DNA from: Akkermansiaceae bacterium
GTDB lineage: Bacteria; Verrucomicrobiota; Verrucomicrobiia; Verrucomicrobiales; Akkermansiaceae
DNA length: 32,196 nucleotides
Reading direction: 5' to 3'
Assembly (NCBI GenBank): GCA_015061985.1
Contig: SUVN01000025.1
Coordinates: 1 to 32,196, forward strand
Numbering within the stretch: position 1 is the first letter of the stretch; every line of letters begins with the position of its first letter. The notes under the pieces were generated by a model, which ran no database searches, had not been told where the DNA came from, and was given only the letters and a program-made list of their open reading frames with translations. Below are positions 21,689 through 27,156 of the stretch, in pieces. Both the position numbers and the translations under genes were made by a program.

Positions 21689-22951
21689 ATGAACAAGAAG
21701 ACACTGACACTGCTTGCGCTCACTCTGGGTGCAACTTCTCTCTGCCGGGCAGCCGACGCTACTGAGTCTCAGGCCGCACAGCAAAAACCCGCATTCGACC
21801 TCTGCCAATCCATTACCGACAGATTGGATATATTCAATGCTGAGCGGGACGGGGCAGAGAATCCCTGGATTCAGGATTTCCGCGTGAAGTTCCGCGCCCA
21901 GTACCAGTACGGGTATGTTGACCCCTCCGGCGGTGCCGACCGCGAAAAGGGAGGTCGCGAGCATGGGCGCAACACCAACAGCGAGTGGCGCCGCTTCCGA
22001 ATCGCCGCTCAGGCCAAGGTTCTCAACCGCTTCACCCTCGTTTCCAACTGGAATATCGGAGGCCTGGAAGGACGGGACGAATTCAAGAACGGCAAGTGGA
22101 ATCAGACCCGCACCTCTTCCTCCGTGGATGAGCTCTACATCTCCGGCAAAATTGCCAAACCCGTGAGTTTCACCCTCGGCAAGCACAAACCCGCCTTCAT
22201 GGGTGAGTACCGCACCTCCAGTGCTAAAATCGTCACCATTGAGCGTTCCCTGCTGGTCAACCAGCTCAAGTCCGAGAAAAACTATGGTATCTCGTTCAAG
22301 AATGCAGACAAGAAAGCAACGTGGGGCTGGGAGGCCGGGCTCTGGGTGAACGGCGCGCGCGACAACCAATGGCTGGAACCCGCCTTTGACAGCGACACCG
22401 GCTACATGTTCGGCGGCGGTATCAGCTACGCCACCGGAGATAACAGCCGCCTGTATCTGGACTACATGCATTCCTTCGCCGACTGGAGCGATGTGAACCG
22501 CACCGACCTCTCCTACGAGGGCTGCGGAGCCCGCGATATCGTGGCCCTTACATGGGAAGCCAAACAGGACAAACTGCGCTTCACCGCAGAAGCCATTGCC
22601 GCCTTTAATCTGAACTCCGAACAGGCTGAGAACGCCTACGGAATCGTGCTGATGCCCACCTACCGCATCTCTCCGCACTTCGAGGGCGTGTTCCGCTACC
22701 AGCTGGCTGCCGGCAGCAACGCCATCGCAGGCGATGGCCACTTCTACACCAGGAACAGCACCTACAACGGTGCCGCCGATTTGGTGCAGGGCCTTTACTT
22801 CGGTATGAACTACTACGTCTGCCCCAGGAACCCGGACGGCATGAAACTCATGCTCGGTGCAGAGTACCTGAATTCCCACGGCACGGATGCCGCCGGTAAC
22901 AAAGGCTTCACCGGCTGGGGTATCACCGGCGCCATGCGCGTGAACTTCTGA
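21689..22951 (+). CDS. OprP/OprO-type phosphate-selective porin
   Basis: A 420-residue outer-membrane beta-barrel protein. The signal peptide is at about 1-21 (ending CRA). The mature part has alternating amphipathic strands such as FRVKFRAQYQYGYV, EWRRFRIAAQAKVLNRFTLV, VDELYISGKI and SFTLGKHKP, and ends MRVNF with the terminal phenylalanine expected for barrel insertion. The pattern, including the GKHKPAF and NYGISF segments, fits the phosphate-selective porin O/P family. pstS follows on the same strand after 101 bases, supporting a role in phosphate uptake. It diverges from znuA. Confidence 0.85.
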   Translation: MNKKTLTLLALTLGATSLCRAADATESQAAQQKPAFDLCQSITDRLDIFNAERDGAENPWIQDFRVKFRAQYQYGYVDPSGGADREKGGREHGRNTNSEWRRFRIAAQAKVLNRFTLVSNWNIGGLEGRDEFKNGKWNQTRTSSSVDELYISGKIAKPVSFTLGKHKPAFMGEYRTSSAKIVTIERSLLVNQLKSEKNYGISFKNADKKATWGWEAGLWVNGARDNQWLEPAFDSDTGYMFGGGISYATGDNSRLYLDYMHSFADWSDVNRTDLSYEGCGARDIVALTWEAKQDKLRFTAEAIAAFNLNSEQAENAYGIVLMPTYRISPHFEGVFRYQLAAGSNAIAGDGHFYTRNSTYNGAADLVQGLYFGMNYYVCPRNPDGMKLMLGAEYLNSHGTDAAGNKGFTGWGITGAMRVNF

Positions 22952-22973
22952 TACCCGTCATTTGAATCCATAA

Positions 22974-22996
22974 GGGGCGGCGCAGAACGCCGTCCC
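22974..22996 (+). terminator. hairpin between porin and pstS genes
   Basis: A 9-bp stem GGGGCGGCG / CGCCGTCCC (one G-T pair, 22974-22982 and 22988-22996) with a five-base loop, 22 bases after the porin stop. There is no T-run, so it may be an attenuator or an mRNA end-stabiliser rather than a full terminator. Confidence 0.5.
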
Positions 22997-23021
22997 ACAC
23001 CCTCGAAAACAACAAACCCAG

Positions 23022-23039
23022 GGTTAAGTTCCCTTAACC
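23022..23039 (+). promoter_or_regulatory. 7-4-7 inverted repeat before pstS
   Basis: GGTTAAG-TTCC-CTTAACC ends 13 bases before the pstS ATG. It could be an operator or a small hairpin covering the translation start. Confidence 0.4.
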
Positions 23040-23052
23040 ACACACTAGAACT

Positions 23053-24039
23053 ATGCTTAAAAATACCATTATTTCTCTGTTGGGCATTGCCACCCTTGCC
23101 CAGGCCGATACCACCATCACCGGTGCCGGTGCCTCCTTCCCCGCCCCGGTTTACCAGAAATGGACATACGCCTATACACAGGCAACTCCGGGCACCACCG
23201 TCACCTACCAGAGCGTAGGCTCCGGGGTCGGGCTCAACCAGATTAAATCCGGCACCATCGACTTTGCCGGGTCGGACAACCCGCTCACGGCGGAACAACA
23301 GGAAGAAGCCGGACTGACCATGGTACCCATGCTCACCGGGGGTGTCGTCGTCATCGTGAACCTGCCCGGGGTAAAGAGCGGCGCGCTCAAACTCAGCCGC
23401 AAGGTGCTGGCAGATATCTACCTGGGCAAAATCACCGCCTGGAACGACAAAGCCATCGCCGCGCTCAACCCCGGCATCAAACTGCCGAAACTCAAGATAA
23501 CGGTTGTCCGCCGCGCAGACTCCAGCGGCACCTCCTTCATCTTCACCAACTACCTCTCCAAGATTTCTCCGGAGTGGAAAAGCAAAGTGGGACAGGGAGC
23601 CGCCGTCAAATGGCCTGTCGGTATCGGCGGCAACAAGAATCCGGGCGTGTGCAACAACGTCGCCAAAATCAGGGGAGCCATCGGCTACACCGAATACACC
23701 TATGCCGTGGAAGCAAAGCTTAACTGCGCCACCCTGGAAAACGCAGACGGTCAATACGTGCGCCCCGGCCTGGAGACATTCTCGGCCTCCGCTGCCTCAG
23801 CAGACTGGAAAAACGCCCCGGGTTTCTACATGGAGCTGACCAACGTGCCGGGTGCCAAGTCCTGGCCCATCACCGGCGTGACCTACATCCTGCTGCGCAA
23901 CGACACCCCGGCCGATAAGAAAGCCGCCATGGGTAAGTACTTCAAGTGGTGCTTCACTCAGGGTGCTGCCCAGGCTACGAAGCTGAACTACGTGGCCCTG
24001 CCCGCCGAAGTCGTCAAGCTGGTGAGCGAAAAACTCTGA
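23053..24039 (+). CDS. pstS: phosphate ABC transporter substrate-binding protein PstS
   Basis: A 328-residue periplasmic phosphate-binding protein. The signal peptide is about 1-18 (ending AQA). The phosphate-contact motifs are present: ITGAGASFPAPVYQKW (about 22-37), QSVGSGVGLNQI (about 53-64), DFAGSDNPL (about 70-78) and RRADSSGTSFIF (about 154-165), as well as the GAIGYTEYTYA region. The length matches the family. No pstC, pstA, pstB or phoU follows; the gene is followed by a strong terminator, so the rest of the transporter must be elsewhere. It probably works with the porin encoded upstream. Confidence 0.93.
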   Translation: MLKNTIISLLGIATLAQADTTITGAGASFPAPVYQKWTYAYTQATPGTTVTYQSVGSGVGLNQIKSGTIDFAGSDNPLTAEQQEEAGLTMVPMLTGGVVVIVNLPGVKSGALKLSRKVLADIYLGKITAWNDKAIAALNPGIKLPKLKITVVRRADSSGTSFIFTNYLSKISPEWKSKVGQGAAVKWPVGIGGNKNPGVCNNVAKIRGAIGYTEYTYAVEAKLNCATLENADGQYVRPGLETFSASAASADWKNAPGFYMELTNVPGAKSWPITGVTYILLRNDTPADKKAAMGKYFKWCFTQGAAQATKLNYVALPAEVVKLVSEKL

Positions 24040-24096
24040 GGAGAGAGAGATACCCCCTCACCCAACTCCCTCTACCATATACATCCATAACACCCA

Positions 24097-24137
24097 CCCC
24101 GCTGCTCGCCCCCGGGCGATGCAGCGGGGGAAACTTT
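24097..24137 (+). terminator. strong terminator after pstS
   Basis: Nested stem: outer CCCCGCTGC / GCAGCGGGG (24097-24105 and 24121-24129) and inner TCGCCC / GGGCGA (24106-24111 and 24114-24119), followed by GAAACTTTT. Confidence 0.85.
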
Positions 24138-24143
24138 TACACC

Positions 24144-24321
24144 ACTCGGCTCGCAGAGCCGAGTTTTTCACCCAAGGCACAGCCTTGTTTTCGCCATCGG
24201 CTGTGCCGATTTTTCACCACGCCCCGGCAGGGCGTTCTTCACCGCGAGCGTAGCGAGCTTTCACGGGGGCAACGCTCCTTCCACGTAAGCCCCGCAAACA
24301 CTGCACCGCCCATCAGGGCGG
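24144..24321. repeat. array of short hairpins with T-tails
   Basis: After the pstS terminator come successive small hairpins spaced about 20-30 bases: ACTCGGCT/AGCCGAGT (24144-24164, tail TTTTT), AAGGC/GCCTT (24174-24186, tail GTTTT), ATCGGC/GCCGAT (24196-24210, tail TTTTT), ACGCCC/GGGCGT (24219-24235), a GAGCG-TA-GCGAGC element (24244-24258), GGGGC/GCTCC (24265-24277) and CCGCCC/GGGCGG (24306-24321). Most are introduced by (T)CACC after the preceding T-run. The second and third can also pair with each other (GGCACAGCC with GGCTGTGCC). The 306-base gap 24040-24345 holds no convincing gene. Confidence 0.75.
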
Positions 24322-24345
24322 CTACACCTTATCCCCGCATAGCTT

Positions 24346-25176
24346 CTATTCCACCCTCAGCATGTCTGCCAGAGCGCAGAAATAGTCTGCTGACCAGATA
24401 TCCAGCGCATGAACATCACGCACAAAGGGTTCCACATCACGCCGCACGGCATCCACCGATACGCTCCGGAGTTTTTCCTTCAATTCCGAACGAAACCGCT
24501 CCACGGTCATCCCCTCTGCATCCGCAGAAGCAAACTGTCGTACCCGCTCGCAGAAATGAGAGAAATTCAGCGGGACTCCCCGGCGCACATACCATTCAAA
24601 ATCAAACCAATCCCTGCCCTTCACCCGATTTTTCCAGCCGCGATACATCAAAGCGTGCATCTTACCGGCAAAGAGGCAGGGCAAGGTAAAGCAACGGGTA
24701 TAAAAAGAATAAGGATGAAGCAACAATTTCTGCTCCGAATCGAACATCAGAGGTGGTGTCGTATCCACTTCTATTTTGATTCTGATATTCCGCCCCCGCT
24801 CCAGTTGCAAGTCATACTGCACCGTATCGCTCTTCAGAAAAGCGGAATGAATGGTACTCTGTTTGCTCTTCTTCTTAACGCTGAGGTGAACTTTCTGCCC
24901 CATCGAGGCAAACAGTGTCTCAATACCGGGAAAATAGGGTTCCAGAGAAAAATCAGGCTCCGAACGCAGCAATGAAAAATCCAGGTCTTCCGAAAAGCGA
25001 GGAAGTCCGTGAAATATCCGCAAGCAAGTTCCGCCGTAAAAAGCGGCCTTTTCAAAAAATCCCCCCTGACCCAATGCCGCCAGGGTCACCTGCTGCATCA
25101 CTTCGTGAATGGCATTCAGTTTATCCTCTCGGTCATTCACCTCGTAGGATGCCAGCATCTGCTCAAAGACGTTCAT
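24346..25176 (-). CDS. abiEii: AbiEii-family nucleotidyltransferase toxin
   Basis: A 276-residue protein of the AbiEii/AbiGii (MenA-like) family, the toxin of a type IV toxin-antitoxin pair; characterised relatives are nucleotidyltransferases that stop growth, some by modifying tRNA 3' ends. The nucleotidyltransferase motif is complete: AFYGGTCLRIFHGLPRFSEDLDF, with GGT at 48-50 and the metal-binding DLD at 64-66. The later conserved lysine region (RIKIEVD near 131-137) and LFAGKMHALMYRGWKNRVKGRDWFDFEWY (about 170-198) are also present. The gene starts within the last 14 bases of the antitoxin gene, so they are translationally coupled. It probably serves in phage defence or element maintenance. 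Confidence 0.92.
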   Translation of the reverse strand: MNVFEQMLASYEVNDREDKLNAIHEVMQQVTLAALGQGGFFEKAAFYGGTCLRIFHGLPRFSEDLDFSLLRSEPDFSLEPYFPGIETLFASMGQKVHLSVKKKSKQSTIHSAFLKSDTVQYDLQLERGRNIRIKIEVDTTPPLMFDSEQKLLLHPYSFYTRCFTLPCLFAGKMHALMYRGWKNRVKGRDWFDFEWYVRRGVPLNFSHFCERVRQFASADAEGMTVERFRSELKEKLRSVSVDAVRRDVEPFVRDVHALDIWSADYFCALADMLRVE

Positions 25177-25801
25177 GGCTGAGAAAAAGAGCTATATTTT
25201 TCAAATCCGCCGACTTCCGGGTCGACGCGTCCGCACACTCTGCGACAATTTCCGGATTCAACCTCATACGGGCATCCTGATCCATGCGCAGAAACTCATC
25301 CAGATAAATTCCGGCAGCTCTTCGGGATTGCAACCGCAGCCCCACGCTGTCCAGCACCAGATCACACAACGCCTTTTCCGGCGTGGCTCGCAGGTAAACA
25401 TATCCCTGTTCCGTGCGGTGCATCGTCACCCCCACGGCATAATACCCCTGAGGCACACGGATATAATCATACACACCGGTGGCATTTTCAAAGCGTCTGC
25501 TCCGCGTCAGGCAGGAAGACTTGACCACATGAACCCTCTCCGGTATCAATCCCTCCTGAAACAACACCGTTTCATACGATACGTATGACGGCGCCAGAAG
25601 GTGATTCGCTATCAATCCACGGGAATAGCCAGCACGTCCATCCGAACACAGGTACAGATTCCGGCGCAGCGGTATCAGCTCCCCGCGCTGCTGCAACAGC
25701 GCCAATCGAGCCTGCGGTGCCCGAAGCCCCGGTAAGGCAGAGCGCAGCACCCCGGTGCTCACCGGAACGCCCGCAAACATGCTGTACATAGAATCCTTCA
25801 T
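25163..25801 (-). CDS. abiEi: AbiEi-type antitoxin and transcriptional autorepressor
   Basis: A 212-residue protein of the AbiEi antitoxin family. The N-terminal region (about 1-55: GVLRSALPGLRAPQARLALLQQRGELIPLRRNLYL) is the winged-helix DNA-binding domain, and ANHLLAPSYVSYETVLFQEGLIPE to TPEKALCDLVL is the typical antitoxin domain. Relatives bind inverted repeats in their own promoter and neutralise the AbiEii toxin without a direct complex. Here a perfect 15-bp inverted-repeat pair overlaps the promoter just upstream (25823-25881). A GGGAG ribosome binding site six bases before the ATG is one of the few clear ones in the window. Confidence 0.9.
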   Translation of the reverse strand: MKDSMYSMFAGVPVSTGVLRSALPGLRAPQARLALLQQRGELIPLRRNLYLCSDGRAGYSRGLIANHLLAPSYVSYETVLFQEGLIPERVHVVKSSCLTRSRRFENATGVYDYIRVPQGYYAVGVTMHRTEQGYVYLRATPEKALCDLVLDSVGLRLQSRRAAGIYLDEFLRMDQDARMRLNPEIVAECADASTRKSADLKNIALFLSHERL

Positions 25802-25819
25802 ACTCCCATCTCAAATGAA

Positions 25820-25881
25820 TTATTAGCAAATTTTGCATACTTAATCAAGTTTATTTTCATTATCCCTGCAAAATTTGCTAA
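25820..25881 (-). promoter_or_regulatory. abiE promoter with two-arm inverted-repeat operator
   Basis: The arms TTAGCAAATTTTGCA (25823-25837) and TGCAAAATTTGCTAA (25867-25881) are exact reverse complements, 29 bases apart, and each is itself nearly palindromic (GCAAAnnTTTGC). On the minus strand TTGATT (25843-25848), 17 bases and TAATAA (25820-25825) form the promoter, so the proximal arm occupies the spacer between -35 and -10. This is the arrangement known for autoregulated AbiEi. Confidence 0.85.
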
Positions 25882-25946
25882 AATCATCGCATCCGCAACA
25901 GCCATCGCTCGCGCCGGAGAGCTTTCACAGATAGCAACAAAATTCA

Positions 25947-25979
25947 CCGCCGGGAGAGATGAATCCCCCCTCCCGGCGG
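25947..25979 (-). terminator. terminator hairpin upstream of the abiE promoter
   Basis: Perfect 10-bp stem CCGCCGGGAG / CTCCCGGCGG (25947-25956 and 25970-25979), 13-base loop, followed on the minus strand by TGAATTTT. It separates the abiE genes from the upstream membrane-protein unit. Confidence 0.8.
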
Positions 25980-26014
25980 CTCTATCTGTTGTTTTTCGGC
26001 TAAGAAAACGCCTC

Positions 26015-26101
26015 TTATTTCCGCCTGCGGCGAGCGGCGAGTGCAGCCAGCGCCAGTAAGCCCAGCGTCGATGCGTGTCTCGGCGAAGCAAGCAGACCTC
26101 T
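26015..26101 (-). pseudogene. orphan PEP-CTERM-like C-terminal tail B
   Basis: A minus-strand open stretch of 28 codons, with a stop immediately upstream and no start codon, ends in STLGLLALAALAARRRRK followed by TAA. A hydrophobic helix plus an Arg cluster at the very C-terminus is the hallmark of PEP-CTERM sorting tails; the Pro-Glu-Pro here reads SPRHA. It looks like the surviving 3' end of a deleted surface-protein gene. Confidence 0.65.
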
Positions 26102-26195
26102 TCATTTCGAAGTGGTCTGACGCGGAGACGGAAGGTCGGCTCCCGGCTTCGCCCCTGAACGGGGCTACGCCGTGGCGGAACGACTCCGATTGCTT

Positions 26196-26270
26196 TTATT
26201 TCCTGCGACGGAGCGTAAATGCCACCCACCCCATGAGGCTCGGCATGGATGCTGTCGGCTCGGTGGCGAT
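26196..26270 (-). pseudogene. orphan PEP-CTERM-like C-terminal tail A
   Basis: Directly after the stop of the membrane gene, in another frame, the minus strand reads ATEPTAS and then MPSLMGWVAFTLRRRK with TAA. The EP, hydrophobic stretch and RRRK end again resemble a PEP-CTERM tail, here more degenerate. It lies about 95 bases from tail B and has the same orientation. Confidence 0.5.
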
Positions 26271-26271
26271 G

Positions 26272-26985
26272 TTATTTATGCGAAGCGATTCGGTTAACTG
26301 CGGCATCAGAAATCTTTTCCATTCCCTTGGAAATGACGGTGTGTGTGACGAACAGAATGAACCACAGGGCAGATACCACCATACAAATTATCCCGGTAAT
26401 GTTGGCTCCGTTTGCCAGCATGATACCGGGCCCGGTGAACATGAGTACCCAGGATATTTTCTTGATAATGCGCATGATGTGCTGTGGAATGAGGTAACGT
26501 ATCAGATAGCAGAGTCCTGCCACACCGAGTGCTATGAGAGAAATCCACAGCACCAGTGTGGTTGCTGGCCCGAAAAGATAGGCCCCCACACCGCCCAGAC
26601 CGCCGATTGTCAGATAAAAGGGCATGATGCGTAACAACAATACGGCATATCCTCCCATATAGAGATAGATACCCATAGAGATATCGCTGTTCCCCTTATT
26701 CAGGAAGAAGCTGGCAATGGCACTTATCGCACCAGCAGCTGCCAGATAGAGGATGAACGACGTGCTTTCATCTTCGTCATCTCCTGTGACCAGATTGACC
26801 ACAGCATCTCCTATAAGTGCAGTTGCCGCGATGTCCTCTCCCTCGTCTTCTATCGTGTGCTCCGGCTCAGCATTCTTGGGTGCAGGCTTTTTACGCAGGA
26901 TAGGTTTAACAGGCGGAGTCGGTTTTATCCGTTTCATCGGAGATGAAGTCGATGGTGAGGGTTTATTTTCAGTATTCATGGTCAT
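26272..26985 (-). CDS. multi-pass membrane protein with proline-rich N-terminus
   Basis: A 237-residue protein of unknown function. The first 50 residues are Pro/Lys-rich (MKRIKPTPPVKPILRKKPAPK), followed by an acidic segment, one or two alanine-rich helices (SFILYLAAAGAISAIASFF) and about five further hydrophobic helices to the C-terminus. The basic N-terminus should be cytoplasmic. ATG 26985 (or 26979) is chosen; a longer frame from 27132 begins with MHSDIVKLLLSSLGD, which resembles an ankyrin helix and may be a relic of the neighbouring repeat gene. It is 171 bases after the large ankyrin gene on the same strand. Confidence 0.7.
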   Translation of the reverse strand: MTMNTENKPSPSTSSPMKRIKPTPPVKPILRKKPAPKNAEPEHTIEDEGEDIAATALIGDAVVNLVTGDDEDESTSFILYLAAAGAISAIASFFLNKGNSDISMGIYLYMGGYAVLLLRIMPFYLTIGGLGGVGAYLFGPATTLVLWISLIALGVAGLCYLIRYLIPQHIMRIIKKISWVLMFTGPGIMLANGANITGIICMVVSALWFILFVTHTVISKGMEKISDAAVNRIASHK

Positions 26986-27156
26986 GATAGTTTGGGGGAA
27001 TGATATTCGAATGGGAGCAGATCCATTTGTACTATGACGCTCGGCTATATGCTGTGAGACCTCGAATTGCGAGAAAGAAACCGAGCAATCCCCCAGCGAG
27101 GACAGCAACAGCTTGACAATGTCGGAATGCATAGTCTTACAGCTTTATTGAAAGCA

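Noticed and set aside
21683..23754. Two long minus-strand frames (398 and 313 codons) opposite the porin and pstS
   Set aside because: Both are mirror frames of strongly supported genes, and neither shows a domain, signal or plausible start context.
24144..24321. CRISPR array
   Set aside because: The hairpins differ in sequence and there is no repeat-spacer pattern and no cas gene.
23946..24689. 247-codon plus-strand frame across the pstS end, the hairpin array and abiEii
   Set aside because: It crosses a strong terminator and the hairpin array and then runs antisense to abiEii; the composition (FHVSP, FFTTPRQG) follows from the hairpins.
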